Notes: generated by a model not told the origin, from the letters alone. Positions 51,549 to 61,403 are shown, counted from the first letter of the stretch. The stretch is DNA of 64,000 nt from an uncultured Haliea sp. (GCA_913061145.1 CAJXUQ010000002.1:186001-250000); one strand, 5' to 3'. Program-made: numbers and translations.

Positions 51549-54164
51549 TCAGCTGCGCCGGCTTTCGGTTTCGCGGCGCACTTTTGCCTGTGCTGCGGCG
51601 ATGCGCGCCACGGGCACCCGGAACGGGCTGCAGGACACGTAGTCCAACCCGAGGTCGTGGAAGAACTGGATAGAGCGGGGATCGCCGCCATGTTCTCCAC
51701 AGATGCCGTATTTGATACCCGGTTTGCGCGCCCGGCTCTCCTGCACGGCGATTTCCAGAAGCCTGCCGACTGCGCGCTGGTCAAGCGAGACGAAGGGGTC
51801 ACTCTCCACCAGCTTTTTCTCCAGATACATGGGCAGGAACTTGCCCACGTCGTCGCGGGAGAAACCGTAGGTCATCTGGGTGAGGTCGTTGGTGCCAAAA
51901 CTCATGAATTCCACTTCCGGAGCAAGGCGATCGGCACCGAGTGTCGCGCGCGGTGTTTCCATCATGGTGCCGATCTTGTAGGGCACGGAAACGTGCTTTT
52001 CCTTCATCACAGCCTGGATGCCGCGATCGATGATTTCACTGATCAGGCGGATTTCCCGCACGTTGACCACCAGTGGAATCATGATCTCCGGCAACGGCTT
52101 CAGGCCTTCCTCAATGGCCCGCACAGCCGCGCTGATGATCGCCTTGACCTGCATTTCAGTAATTTCCGGGTAGACGATCGACAGCCGGCAGCCGCGGAAT
52201 CCCAGCATGGGATTCACTTCCTTCAGACTCTCGGTCATCTCGCGGATCTTCTCCACGGGCTTGCCGATACGGCCGGCCAGCGCGACCATGTCGGCCTCGT
52301 CGTGGGGCAGAAACTCGTGTAAGGGCGGGTCCAGCAGGCGCACGGTGACGGGAAGCCCGTCCATGACCCGGAACAGGGCCAGCATGTCCTCTTCCTGGTA
52401 TTTCAGCAGTTGCTGCAGATAGCGTTGCCGCTCATCCCTGTTTTCGGCGAGGATCATCCCGCGCATCTGGTCAATGCGTTCGGCATCAAAAAACATGTGC
52501 TCTGTGCGGCACAGGCCGATGCCTTCGGCCCCGAGTTCCCGGGCCTTGGCGGCATCCTCCGGTGTCTCCGCGTTGGCGCGCACCTTGAGTCGCCGGTGCT
52601 GGTCAGCCCAGGAGAGGAGGATCTGGAAGTCTTCGCTGCTGCTCGCTTCGGTTTTGGGTACGTCGCCCAGCATCACCTCGCCGGCGGTACCGTCGAGCGT
52701 AATGATGTCGCCGCGCCGCATGACGACACCATCAGCGGTGGTGGCGGTGCCCTCGGCATAGTTGATGCTCAGGCTGCCACAGCCAGTGATCGCGCAGACG
52801 CCCATACCCCGGGCGACGACGGCGGCGTGGGAGGTCATGCCGCCGAGTTCGGTCAGTATGCCGGCAGCCACTTTCATGCCGTGAATGTCTTCCGGTGTGG
52901 TCTCCCGCCGCACCAGAATGACGCTCGCGCCTGTCGCCGCGACTTCCACCGCCTCTTCGGCAGAGAACACCACGCGACCCGTTGCACCGCCGGGACTTGC
53001 AGGCAGGCCGGTAGCGACAATCTCGGTTTTCTGGGTCGGGTCGACCATCGGGTGCAGAAACGATTCGACATGTTCAGGTGACACGCGCATCAGGGCTTCG
53101 CTCTCTGATATCAGCCCCTCGCGCACCATGTCCACGGCAATTTTTACCGAGGCCCGTCCGGTGCGCTTGCCGCTGCGTGTCTGCAGCATGTACAGCTTGC
53201 CTTCCTGTACCGTGAATTCCAGATCCTGCATGTCGCGATAATGCTTCTCCAGCAGAATCTGTGTCCTGAACAGTTCGTCGTAAACCTCGGGCAACCTGTC
53301 TTTCAGTGCGGCCACCGGCAGCGGCGTACGGATGCCGGCGACAACATCCTCACCGGCAGCGTTGAAGAGAAACTCACCGAAGAAATCGTGGTCGCCGTTG
53401 GAGGGATTCCGGGTAAAGGCCACGCCGGAGCCGGAGGTGTCACCGAAGTTGCCGAACACCATGGCCTGTACGTTGACCGCAGTCCCCAGCGTTTCGGGAA
53501 TGTTGTTCATCTCCCGGTAAACGTAGGCGCGCGGCGTATGCCAGGAGAGGAATACGGCTTCCACAGCCAGCTTCAGCTGCACGAAGGGGTCCTCGGGGAA
53601 CTCCACCAGCGTTTTATAGATACGAATGATTTCCTGCCAGTCCTCCGCAGTCATGTCCACGTCATCACGTTTGCCATGGGCGGCCTTGTATTGTTCTATC
53701 TCGTGCTCGAACCGGTCGCCATCGGCTTCCAGGACGACATCCGCGAACATCTGGATAAAGCGTCGGTAGCAATCATAGGCGAAGCGCGGATTGCCGGTCT
53801 TTTTTGCCAGACCCTCGGCAATTTCGTCGTTGAGCCCCAGGTTGAGAATGGTGTTCATCATGCCGGGCATAGACACCGGGGCGCCGGAGCGCACCGAGAA
53901 CAACAGGGGATTTTCAGGGTCCCCAAAGCGCGCTCCCATCTTCTTTTCCACCAGGTCGAGGGCGACGCGGTATTCCTGTTCCAGCAGGGGCGGCAGCTTG
54001 TTGCCGGCCTCAAAGAATTCGCGGCAGGTTGGCGTGGTGATGATAAAACCATAGGGCACGGGCAGGCCCAGAGAGGTCATTTCGCAGAGGTTGGCACCCT
54101 TGCCACCGAGTAAGTCCCGGTCGTCCTTGCTGCCTTCATTGAACAGGTATACGCGCTTGGCCAT
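51549..54164 (-). CDS. ppdK: Pyruvate, phosphate dikinase
   Basis: PPDK reversibly makes PEP from pyruvate, ATP and phosphate. At 871 residues it matches the bacterial norm. It has the N-terminal ATP-grasp region (GGKGANLCEM; FSVRSGAPVSMPGMM), the swivelling phosphohistidine domain with catalytic His446 in GGMTSHAAVVARG, and the TIM-barrel PEP domain with catalytic Cys822 in CGEHGGDP. The FSFGTNDLTQ-type motif appears as MSFGTNDLTQMT. GGAGGG precedes the ATG at 54164. Confidence 0.96.
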   Translation of the reverse strand: MAKRVYLFNEGSKDDRDLLGGKGANLCEMTSLGLPVPYGFIITTPTCREFFEAGNKLPPLLEQEYRVALDLVEKKMGARFGDPENPLLFSVRSGAPVSMPGMMNTILNLGLNDEIAEGLAKKTGNPRFAYDCYRRFIQMFADVVLEADGDRFEHEIEQYKAAHGKRDDVDMTAEDWQEIIRIYKTLVEFPEDPFVQLKLAVEAVFLSWHTPRAYVYREMNNIPETLGTAVNVQAMVFGNFGDTSGSGVAFTRNPSNGDHDFFGEFLFNAAGEDVVAGIRTPLPVAALKDRLPEVYDELFRTQILLEKHYRDMQDLEFTVQEGKLYMLQTRSGKRTGRASVKIAVDMVREGLISESEALMRVSPEHVESFLHPMVDPTQKTEIVATGLPASPGGATGRVVFSAEEAVEVAATGASVILVRRETTPEDIHGMKVAAGILTELGGMTSHAAVVARGMGVCAITGCGSLSINYAEGTATTADGVVMRRGDIITLDGTAGEVMLGDVPKTEASSSEDFQILLSWADQHRRLKVRANAETPEDAAKARELGAEGIGLCRTEHMFFDAERIDQMRGMILAENRDERQRYLQQLLKYQEEDMLALFRVMDGLPVTVRLLDPPLHEFLPHDEADMVALAGRIGKPVEKIREMTESLKEVNPMLGFRGCRLSIVYPEITEMQVKAIISAAVRAIEEGLKPLPEIMIPLVVNVREIRLISEIIDRGIQAVMKEKHVSVPYKIGTMMETPRATLGADRLAPEVEFMSFGTNDLTQMTYGFSRDDVGKFLPMYLEKKLVESDPFVSLDQRAVGRLLEIAVQESRARKPGIKYGICGEHGGDPRSIQFFHDLGLDYVSCSPFRVPVARIAAAQAKVRRETESRRS

Positions 54165-54229
54165 GGGCCCTCCGGCTGGTTAGTGGAGTTGCTGTCGGAA
54201 TTCGCGCGCGAGTATAGCGGAAAAGAGAG

Positions 54230-54255
54230 GGGGCTGCTCCGCAGAGATCAGCCCC
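54230..54255 (-). terminator. Candidate intrinsic terminator after the LLM gene
   Basis: On the minus strand GGGGCTG, a 12-base loop and CAGCCCC form a 7-bp GC-rich stem overlapping the LLM stop codon, followed by CTCTCTTTT. It would end the upstream transcript before ppdK. Confidence 0.55.
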
Positions 54256-55135
54256 GGCGAAGCAGTAAGTCCCCGAGCCTGTCGACCTCGCTGAGATCCG
54301 CGGTGGCCGGCACCAGGAACAGTTCCTCACAGCCGGCTGCCTCGGCATTGTCCAGTGCTTCCAGCACGGCATCTTCAGAGCTGCGGTGTACCGACTCTGC
54401 CATCATGGTGGCGATTTCCGGCCCGGCGATGGCGAGATACTCGTACACGTAGTCATACAGGCGCTGCGGACCGTTATCCGCGAGGGTGCACCAGAACCCG
54501 CCGAGCCGGTAAGGCTTGCTGTCCCGTCCGGCGGCTTGCCAGGCCTCGTCGGCCATGCTGAAGGCATTGGCCAGTTCTGCCTGCTCGCCGTTGCCCGACC
54601 AGGCATAGAGTCCGTCCGCCCATTGCGCGCACCGGGCGATGCTTTTGGGGCCCAGCGCACCAGCCAGCAGTTTCGGTCCCCCCGGCTGTGTCGGTGCGGG
54701 GCCGATGACGCCCGCGCCCGGGATCACCTCCTGCTGGTTCCAGACCTGGCGGAGTGTTTCGACCTGGGTGTCCATGCGGCCATATCGACCTTTGAAGGGG
54801 GCCTCCAGCGCGGCGTAGTCTTTGTCCCTGCCTCCATAGCCCACACAGACGTGCTGTACCCGACCGCCGGAGAGGATATCGAGGCTGGCGACCTCCTTGG
54901 CAACCTGTACGGCGCTGTGCATCGGCAGCACGTAGAGGGTCGGCGTGATCATGACCTTGCTGGTGCATGCCGCGGCGGCTGCCAGCAGAACGCGCATATC
55001 GAACGTCGGCCCGTGCACGCGCTCGCCGCAGGAGACACTGTGAAAGGGGCCCTCGTCGACCCGCTTGAACCACTGCAGGTAATCGTCGCGCGTGAGACCG
55101 GCTTTCATGTAGGGCAGGCAGATTCCAACTTTCAT
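54248..55135 (-). CDS. LLM-class flavin/F420-dependent oxidoreductase
   Basis: This 295-residue bacterial-luciferase-like TIM barrel begins MKVGICLPYMKAG and has ITPTLYVLPMHSAVQVAKEVASLDILSGGR, GRVQHVCVGYGG and GPKSIARCAQWADGLYAW, the usual LLM blocks. The cofactor (FMN or F420) cannot be told from sequence. It is divergent from another LLM gene across a 215-base gap. The substrate is unknown. Confidence 0.85.
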   Translation of the reverse strand: MKVGICLPYMKAGLTRDDYLQWFKRVDEGPFHSVSCGERVHGPTFDMRVLLAAAAACTSKVMITPTLYVLPMHSAVQVAKEVASLDILSGGRVQHVCVGYGGRDKDYAALEAPFKGRYGRMDTQVETLRQVWNQQEVIPGAGVIGPAPTQPGGPKLLAGALGPKSIARCAQWADGLYAWSGNGEQAELANAFSMADEAWQAAGRDSKPYRLGGFWCTLADNGPQRLYDYVYEYLAIAGPEIATMMAESVHRSSEDAVLEALDNAEAAGCEELFLVPATADLSEVDRLGDLLLRRG

Positions 55136-55350
55136 CTTTACAGCGTCCTGGTGAAATAAAGCACGATTATGACCCAGACGGCGGTTCGGGTGCCCGCTGA
55201 CCTGTACACGTATATAAACCAGAGGGGCCGGCCCTCCGCGGATGAACCCGCTGTACCTGCGGCGGGCGCAATCATCGCGGGCATTTTCTGTGGCACAGGG
55301 TATATTCTCTGGCCGGAGTCACTGCGGCACAGGGACAACAGGAGTCGCCG
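55136..55350. other. Divergent intergenic region between two LLM genes
   Basis: This 215-base gap lies between the divergent luciferase-like genes and probably holds both promoters. I could not identify a clear -35/-10 pair. AGGAGT near 55340 is the ribosome site of the right-hand gene. Confidence 0.4.
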
Positions 55351-56379
55351 ATGGCAATAAAAATTGATGGCCCGCTGTACGCGCGACTGGGGGAGGCCGC
55401 CGAGGCGGCGCGACGCCTGGCAGACCTGGGCTACGATGGGGTGTATACGCTGGAGGGGAGCAGTGACCCGTTTCTGCCGCTGCTGCTCGCGGCGGAGCAC
55501 GCCCCCGGTCTCGACATTGCGACAGGTATCGCGGTTGCCTTTCCACGCAATCCATTGCACCTGGCCTACCAGGCCTGGGACCTGCAGCAGTACAGCCGGG
55601 GACATTTTTTGCTTGGTCTCGGCTCGCAGGTCAAGGCACATATCGAGAAGCGCTTCGGGGTGGACTTCAGCCCACCCGCCGCGCGCATGCGCGATTATAT
55701 CCTTGCCCTGAAGGCCATTTTTGCCTGCTGGCAGGATGGCGTGCCACTGGCCTATCAGGGCCGGTTCTATCGGCACACCCTGATGACCCCCATGTTCAAT
55801 CCCGGGCCCAACCCCTATGGCCCGCCGCCTGTGCTGCTGGGCGCCCTGGGCCCTCGCATGACGGAAGTCGCCGGCGAGGTTGCCGACGGTTTGATTGTGC
55901 ATCCCTTCAATAATCCACGTTTCCTGCGTGAGCAGGCGCTACCGGCGGTACAGCGCGGGTTGGCCAGTGCCGAGCGCCGACGCGAGGCGTTCACATTGCA
56001 AATCAATGCCATTGTCGTCACCGGGGTCACGGACCAGCAGCGCGACGCTGCGCGCGCGGCGGTGCGCAGTCTGCTCGGCTTTTATGCCTCGACACCCGCT
56101 TATCTGCCGCCGATGGCGGCCATGGGTTTCGGGGACTTGCAGCCAGAGCTCAATCGGCTGTCCAAGTCGGGTGACTGGGGAGCGCTGGGCGAGCGCATTG
56201 ACGATGACTTCATGGAGGCCTTCGCCACCTCCGGGCACCCGGGCGACATAGCGGCTGCGCTGCTCGCCCGGTACGGCGACTGCGCCGACCGGCTCGCAAT
56301 CTATGCACCCTACGATGCCCCTGACGCGATGTGGCGGGAGATTGTGCAGGACCTGAAGCGGCTGCAGGCACCGTGCTGA
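55351..56379 (+). CDS. LLM-class F420-dependent oxidoreductase (TIGR03617-like)
   Basis: The 342-residue luciferase-like protein has AAEAARRLADLGYDGVYTLEGSSDPFLPL, VAFPRNPLHLAYQAWDLQQYS, FLLGLGSQVKAHIEKRF, and GALGPRMTEVAGEVADGLIVHPF, typical of the F420-dependent LLM group. GGAG precedes the ATG. Two acyl-CoA dehydrogenase genes follow, a context seen in side-chain degradation clusters. Cofactor and substrate are inferred from the family only. Confidence 0.85.
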   Translation: MAIKIDGPLYARLGEAAEAARRLADLGYDGVYTLEGSSDPFLPLLLAAEHAPGLDIATGIAVAFPRNPLHLAYQAWDLQQYSRGHFLLGLGSQVKAHIEKRFGVDFSPPAARMRDYILALKAIFACWQDGVPLAYQGRFYRHTLMTPMFNPGPNPYGPPPVLLGALGPRMTEVAGEVADGLIVHPFNNPRFLREQALPAVQRGLASAERRREAFTLQINAIVVTGVTDQQRDAARAAVRSLLGFYASTPAYLPPMAAMGFGDLQPELNRLSKSGDWGALGERIDDDFMEAFATSGHPGDIAAALLARYGDCADRLAIYAPYDAPDAMWREIVQDLKRLQAPC

Positions 56380-56468
56380 ACGCCTTCGACAGACACTATG
56401 GCCGCTCGCCGTCCTGACCCGATGGTTCGGAGGCGCTATCATGGGGGCTCGTTCCCCGGGAGACAGGT

Positions 56469-57656
56469 ATGAAAATCCAGTTTACTGATGCCCAGCTGGC
56501 GCTGCGGGACGAGTTGCGCGCCTATTTTCGTGAGCTCATGACGCCGGCGCTGCGCGCCGAGTGTGAACGGGATATGGGCGAGGGGGGCGGGCCGCTGTGG
56601 CGCGAGGCCCTGGCGCGCATGGGCCGCGATGGCTGGATCGGTCTGGGCTGGCCTGAGGAGTACGGCGGTCGCAATCTCTCACCGATGGAGCAGTTCATTT
56701 TTGTGGAGGAGGTGATGCGGGCCGGTTACCCGTTTCCCTTTTTGACCACCGAGTCCGTTGGTCCCACACTTGCGGAACACGGCAACGCCTGGATACGGGA
56801 GGATATCGTACCGAAGATCTTGCGCGGTGAGCTGCTGGTCTCCATCGGTTATTCCGAGCCGGACGCGGGTACCGACCTCGCCGCATTGCGTACTACCGCG
56901 GTCCGTGACGGTGATGACTGGATAATCAACGGGCAGAAGATGTGGACGTCACTGGCGCATTTCTGCGACTACACCTGGCTCGCTGCACGCACCGACCCCG
57001 ACGTATCCCGGAAGCACAAGGGTATCTCCATGTTTCTGGTGCCGAACAGTGACCCGGGTTGGAGCTGTACGCCGGTGCACACCCTGGGCGGTGTGCGCAC
57101 CAATGCAACCTTCTACGACAACATCCGGGTAAGCGATGATCACCGTGTCGGCGAACTGCATGGAGGTTGGAAGCTGATCACCAGCCAGTTGAACCGGGAA
57201 CGCCTTAGCCTGATCAATTTCGGCCCGATTTCGGAGCTGTTCAATCAGGTTGTGCAGTGGGCCAGGGCAGCACCCTATGCTGAGGGTGGGTTCATCGCTG
57301 ACCAGTCCTGGGTGCAGGCCAATCTCGCTCGCAGTCGGGCGCTGATCGAATGCATGAAGCTCATTGTGTACAAGCAGTCCTGGGCAATGACGGCGGGTAC
57401 GCTGGGCATGGCCGATGCATCTGCCGCCAAGGTGTTCGGTTCCGAAGGGTTTATCGAAGTGTATCGACTGCTGGGTGAGATTGTCGCGGAGGGCGGCCTG
57501 TTGCGCAGCCACTCCCCGGGGGCTCTCGAGCAGGCAGGGCGTATCGAGCGTCTGTATCGGACAGCGTCGATCATCACGTTTGGTGGCGGTGCCAACGAAA
57601 TACAGCGCGACATCATATCGGCGGCGGGCTTGTGGATGCCCCGCGCAAGCCGCTGA
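56469..57656 (+). CDS. Acyl-CoA dehydrogenase, subunit 1 of a pair
   Basis: The 395-residue ACAD has LGWPEEYGGRNLSPMEQFIF, IGYSEPDAGTDLAALRTTAVRD, WIINGQKMWTSLAHFCDYTWLAARTD and the C-terminal TFGGGANEIQRDIIS motif. Tandem adjacent ACADs like this and the next gene (12 bases apart) often form heterotetramers in steroid or long side-chain beta-oxidation. GGGAGACAGG precedes the ATG. Confidence 0.9.
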   Translation: MKIQFTDAQLALRDELRAYFRELMTPALRAECERDMGEGGGPLWREALARMGRDGWIGLGWPEEYGGRNLSPMEQFIFVEEVMRAGYPFPFLTTESVGPTLAEHGNAWIREDIVPKILRGELLVSIGYSEPDAGTDLAALRTTAVRDGDDWIINGQKMWTSLAHFCDYTWLAARTDPDVSRKHKGISMFLVPNSDPGWSCTPVHTLGGVRTNATFYDNIRVSDDHRVGELHGGWKLITSQLNRERLSLINFGPISELFNQVVQWARAAPYAEGGFIADQSWVQANLARSRALIECMKLIVYKQSWAMTAGTLGMADASAAKVFGSEGFIEVYRLLGEIVAEGGLLRSHSPGALEQAGRIERLYRTASIITFGGGANEIQRDIISAAGLWMPRASR

Positions 57657-57668
57657 CAGGAGACAGCC

Positions 57669-58787
57669 ATGGACTTCGGATTCTCAGACATTCAGGGCGA
57701 ACTGCGCGCGTTGGCGCGCAAGATTCTTGACGATTCAGTGTCGGCCGGCACGCTCGCGGCCTATGACGAGTTTGCCGCCCCGCGCTTTGACCGCGGGCTC
57801 TGGCAGACGCTGTTGGATAGCGGTCTGCCGGGTATCGCGGTCGCGGAGGAGTACGGCGGCATGGGGCTGGGCTTCATGGAGCTGGGCCTGTTCATTGAGG
57901 AACTGGGACGCAGCATCGCCCCGGTTCCCGTGCTCGCCCATTGCGTGTCGGGCCTGCTACCCCTGCAGCGCTACGCCGGCAGTGCACTGCAGGCGCGCCT
58001 GTTGCCGCCTGCCGCGCGCGGTGAGCTGCTGCTGACAGGAGACTTCTGGTCAGGCTCCGGCGTGCCCACCGTACAGGCTGAAGCCACGGCGGATGGCCTG
58101 CGGCTGGCAGGGCGCTGCCCTGCGGTGCCCTTCGCGCGGCAGGCGGACTGGCTGCTGTTGCCCGTGGGGCTCGCTGACGATATCGCGGTGGTGCTGGTGC
58201 CTGCCGACGCTGCGGGTCTGCGTCTGACCGATCTGCAGATGACGCACTTCGAACCCCACGCTGCGGTGGAACTGGATGCAGTGAGCGTCCCCGCCGCTGA
58301 TATTCTCGTGGCGTCCGGTGGTGAGTCGCTGGTGACATGGACGCGGGAGCGCTGCACCGCAGCATTGTGCGCGCAACAGCTCGGGTCGGCAGATCATGCA
58401 ATGCACCTGGCCGCCGGGTATACCAGTGAACGCAAACAGTTCGGTGTGCCGATCGCGACCTTCCAGGCCGTGGGCCACCGCATGGCCGACGGTTACATCG
58501 ATATCGAATGCCTGCGCCTGTGCACGTGGCAGGCGCTCTCGCTCCTGGGCGAGGAGCGGTCTGCGACCACCGAGGTACAGATCGCCAAGATATGGGCAGG
58601 TGATGTCGGCCACCGGGTCAGCTACGCCTGCCAGCACGTGCACGGCGGCACCGGTATCGACCGCGACTATCCGCTCTGGCGCTATTGCCTCTGGCTGCGT
58701 TTCAATGAGATGGCGCTGGGCTCCAGTGCGTCACAGACCGCTGCGCTGGGACGGCGCCTGGCGCGCGGTGAGGGCCTGTTCAGCTAG
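57669..58787 (+). CDS. Acyl-CoA dehydrogenase, subunit 2 of a pair
   Basis: The 372-residue ACAD has VAEEYGGMGLGFMELGLFIEELG, ERKQFGVPIATFQAVGHRMAD, VQIAKIWAGDVGHRVSYACQHVHGGTGIDRDYPLWRY. The FAD-loop TEPxAGSD motif is poorly conserved (LTGDFWSGSGVP region instead) and the C-terminal GGANEIQ-like segment is absent, as in non-catalytic partners of heteromeric ACADs. GGAG lies before the ATG. The substrate is unknown. Confidence 0.87.
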   Translation: MDFGFSDIQGELRALARKILDDSVSAGTLAAYDEFAAPRFDRGLWQTLLDSGLPGIAVAEEYGGMGLGFMELGLFIEELGRSIAPVPVLAHCVSGLLPLQRYAGSALQARLLPPAARGELLLTGDFWSGSGVPTVQAEATADGLRLAGRCPAVPFARQADWLLLPVGLADDIAVVLVPADAAGLRLTDLQMTHFEPHAAVELDAVSVPAADILVASGGESLVTWTRERCTAALCAQQLGSADHAMHLAAGYTSERKQFGVPIATFQAVGHRMADGYIDIECLRLCTWQALSLLGEERSATTEVQIAKIWAGDVGHRVSYACQHVHGGTGIDRDYPLWRYCLWLRFNEMALGSSASQTAALGRRLARGEGLFS

Positions 58788-58856
58788 CCTGCCGTTGTGG
58801 GCTGTGCCCGCAGATTTCGCTCCGGTTGCGGGCGTCTCTGAGGTACACTGGAGTTC

Positions 58857-59549
58857 ATGGTGCTGCGCTTGTCAACGGTTCTGCTTCTAATGTCGCTGGT
58901 TGCCTGCGGCAGTGGGCCGACGCGCGAGGCGACAGCCAGTCGCGTGGGTGTCGATTTCAGCGGGCAGTGGTCGCTGGATTACGGCATGAGCGACAACCTG
59001 CAGGCCAGCCTCAACGTGCTCGTGCGCGAGCTGCAGCGGCAGGCAGAGCGCAGGGCACAGGCGGCCGGCGCTGATCCGCGCATCCCCAGTGCCAGCCTGC
59101 TGGTGGGTGGCACGGGCAGCGACAGCGGTTCGGCCATCATCGGTTTGGCGCAGATGGCGGACCTGGTCAGTCGAAGTCCACTGCTGGATATCACGCAGGA
59201 TCAGCAGGGCATCCGGGTGCGGCGTGAGGATGATTTCGCCCTCGACTGCGACTTTCACGAGGGTCGACCGCAGGCAGTGGAAACGCCCCTGGGGCGTGAG
59301 CTCTGTGCCTGGGACGGGCATCAGCTCGTCTTTGTGCTCTCGTTGCCGGATGGACTGGGGATTCGCCACCGGCTCACCCTCGGCCCCGACGGACAGCTGC
59401 TCAATATTGCCAGCACGGTCAGTTCTGACCGCGTATCCCAGCCGTTTACGCTGAACCGCGTCTACCGCCGTATCGAGCCGGGCGCGCAAGGTTTTTCCTG
59501 CCAGCAGACCCTGACCCGAGGCACTGTGTGCACCACCGAAACCGACTGA
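58857..59549 (+). CDS. Predicted lipoprotein, unknown
   Basis: The 230-residue precursor has a signal with lipobox SLVACGSG (Cys17), then a conserved-looking sandwich domain (VDFSGQWSLDYGMSDNLQ; PLLDITQDQQGIRVRREDDFALDCDFHEG). No enzymatic motif is seen. It overlaps the next lipoprotein gene by 22 bases, so the pair should be coexpressed and may work together. Family not recognised. Confidence 0.7.
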   Translation: MVLRLSTVLLLMSLVACGSGPTREATASRVGVDFSGQWSLDYGMSDNLQASLNVLVRELQRQAERRAQAAGADPRIPSASLLVGGTGSDSGSAIIGLAQMADLVSRSPLLDITQDQQGIRVRREDDFALDCDFHEGRPQAVETPLGRELCAWDGHQLVFVLSLPDGLGIRHRLTLGPDGQLLNIASTVSSDRVSQPFTLNRVYRRIEPGAQGFSCQQTLTRGTVCTTETD

Positions 59550-60679
59550 GTCGCCTATTCGCGCTGTGGTGTGCCGCCCTGTGTCTCGTCGCCTGCGCAG
59601 CGACCCCGCCTGCGCCGGTTCCCGCTGCTGGAGTTGCCGAGTCTCTGCTCGTCAGTGACGCCACGCCGGTGGTCGGCAGCGTCGTACTGCGTACCCTGGA
59701 GGCTCCGCTGGCACCGGCGCTGTCGCTGGTGGTTGCGAGTTTTGACCCCGGCTTGCCTGAGTCCACCGCGGGGCTCAGCCGCCTGGGTGTCTTCCCGGAG
59801 ATACGCAAGGCTGAAGCCCGTTTCATGCCGGTGCTGCTGCGACAGGTGCTGCAGGAAAGCAATGCATGGGGTCCGGTACGCGTGCTTCCCGAACCGCAGC
59901 CAACCGCTGAGCTGCAGGTGGACGGACGGATACTGCATTCTGATGGGCGTGTGCTGTTGCTGCAGGTGCGCGCTGTCGATGCGATGGGGCAGGTGTGGCT
60001 CGACCGACGCTACCGGGATGAATCGCAGGCCGGCGACTTCGCGGCCGGCAGCGCCAGCGACCCCTTTATCGACCTTTACCGGCAGGTGGCCAATGATCTG
60101 CTGGCTGCTTACGAACGGCAGCAGGCCGCCACGCTCGCACAGTTGCCAACCGTAGCCCTGCTGCGCCAGGCCCGTCTGTTGGCACCCGCCGCATTTGAGG
60201 GGTATCTGGTGGACGAGGACGCGGTGGTGACCTTGCGCAGGGCACCTGCGGAGGACGACCCGATGATGGCTCGCGTGCAGCGCATTCGGGACCAGGAATA
60301 CCGCTTCATTGACGCGGTCGACCAGCAGTACGTAGACCTTTTCGAAACCATGCAGCCAACCTACAACCTCTGGCGTCAGTTCGGACGCGAGCAGGCTGAG
60401 TACCGCGAGGACTATGCGCAGCGTCTCTCCCAGCGCGATCGTGCAGGCCCCCGTGGCACCTTCGCGGCAATGGAGCAAACCTACAATGCGTTCAAGTGGA
60501 GCAAAATCCAGCAGCAGGACCTGGAGGACCTGGCGCGGGGCTTCAATAACGAGGTACAGCCGACGGTCCTGGAAGCCAGTGGCAGCGTATACCGGTTGAG
60601 CGGCAGTCTGGAAAACCAGTACGCAGAGTGGCGTGAAATTCTTGAGCAGATATTCCGTATCGAATCCGGTCTGCCCTGA
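59528..60679 (+). CDS. Predicted lipoprotein, unknown
   Basis: Starting at GTG 59528, the 383-residue precursor has a lipobox (CLVACAAT), a first region of beta strands (VLLRQVLQESNAWGPVRVLPEP; ILHSDGRVLLLQVRAVD) and a C-terminal charged helical half with long predicted helices (FGREQAEYREDYAQRLSQRD). No family is recognised. The overlap with the previous lipoprotein suggests a coupled pair. Confidence 0.68.
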   Translation: MHHRNRLSRLFALWCAALCLVACAATPPAPVPAAGVAESLLVSDATPVVGSVVLRTLEAPLAPALSLVVASFDPGLPESTAGLSRLGVFPEIRKAEARFMPVLLRQVLQESNAWGPVRVLPEPQPTAELQVDGRILHSDGRVLLLQVRAVDAMGQVWLDRRYRDESQAGDFAAGSASDPFIDLYRQVANDLLAAYERQQAATLAQLPTVALLRQARLLAPAAFEGYLVDEDAVVTLRRAPAEDDPMMARVQRIRDQEYRFIDAVDQQYVDLFETMQPTYNLWRQFGREQAEYREDYAQRLSQRDRAGPRGTFAAMEQTYNAFKWSKIQQQDLEDLARGFNNEVQPTVLEASGSVYRLSGSLENQYAEWREILEQIFRIESGLP

Positions 60680-60725
60680 GTGGGCGGCACCGGCAAAACC
60701 CGGAGGGTTGCGCTAAGCTTGTCCC

Positions 60726-61403
60726 ATGAGTGATAAAAAATCGACAGAAGATACCGAGAGCCTGCTGGCCGGCCTGATGCGTTTTACCGGGCAGGTGGCG
60801 GGCGGCACCCTGGAAATTGCCCGGCACACCGCAACCATGACTGCGATGTTCGGCGAGGGGTGGGTGCGCCAGATGGTGCTGCAGAGCATGGAGCCCGAGC
60901 GCCTTGAGGCCATGGCCGATGCGGGGCACTTTCTGCGCGACGCCCGGGAAACCGCGGGATTGTCGCTGAAGGAACTCGCCGATAGCCTGGGCCTGTCCGA
61001 CAAGTCCGTGCTGGAAGAGGTGGAGCGCGGCGACAAGATCATGCCCCTGGAGCTGGTGCTGCGCAGTGCCAGCCTGCTCGCCCGACACGATCCCGTGCCC
61101 TTTCTGATCAAGTTCCTGCGCACCTACAATCCGCAGCTGGAACAGGTGCTCGAGCAGTGGGGCGTGATGGCGCTGCCGCGGCAGTATGAGCGGGAACGGC
61201 GCTTCGTGAATCTGTACCGACAGCACGACGCTCTGCGCAGCCTGAGCGATGCGGAGCACGATCGCTTCATTCAATACATTGATGGTGCTGCGCGACTGGT
61301 GCTCGATGTCATGGAGAAGGAAAAGGCCGCGAACAAGCCCACCGCCGCCGCCCCGAAACGCCCCGCGGCTGCGCGCAAGCGGGCACCCCGCAAGCGCAGT
61401 TAG
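60726..61403 (+). CDS. XRE-type HTH protein with basic C-terminus
   Basis: The 225-residue protein has a helical N-terminus, an XRE-like HTH at about residues 75-130 (GHFLRDARETAGLSLKELADSLGLSDKSVLEEVERGDKI), a further helical region and an Ala/Lys/Arg-rich tail (about 195-225) resembling histone-like or nucleic-acid-binding tails. A transcriptional or nucleoid role is likely. rlmKL follows 48 bases later on the same strand. Confidence 0.75.
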   Translation: MSDKKSTEDTESLLAGLMRFTGQVAGGTLEIARHTATMTAMFGEGWVRQMVLQSMEPERLEAMADAGHFLRDARETAGLSLKELADSLGLSDKSVLEEVERGDKIMPLELVLRSASLLARHDPVPFLIKFLRTYNPQLEQVLEQWGVMALPRQYERERRFVNLYRQHDALRSLSDAEHDRFIQYIDGAARLVLDVMEKEKAANKPTAAAPKRPAAARKRAPRKRS

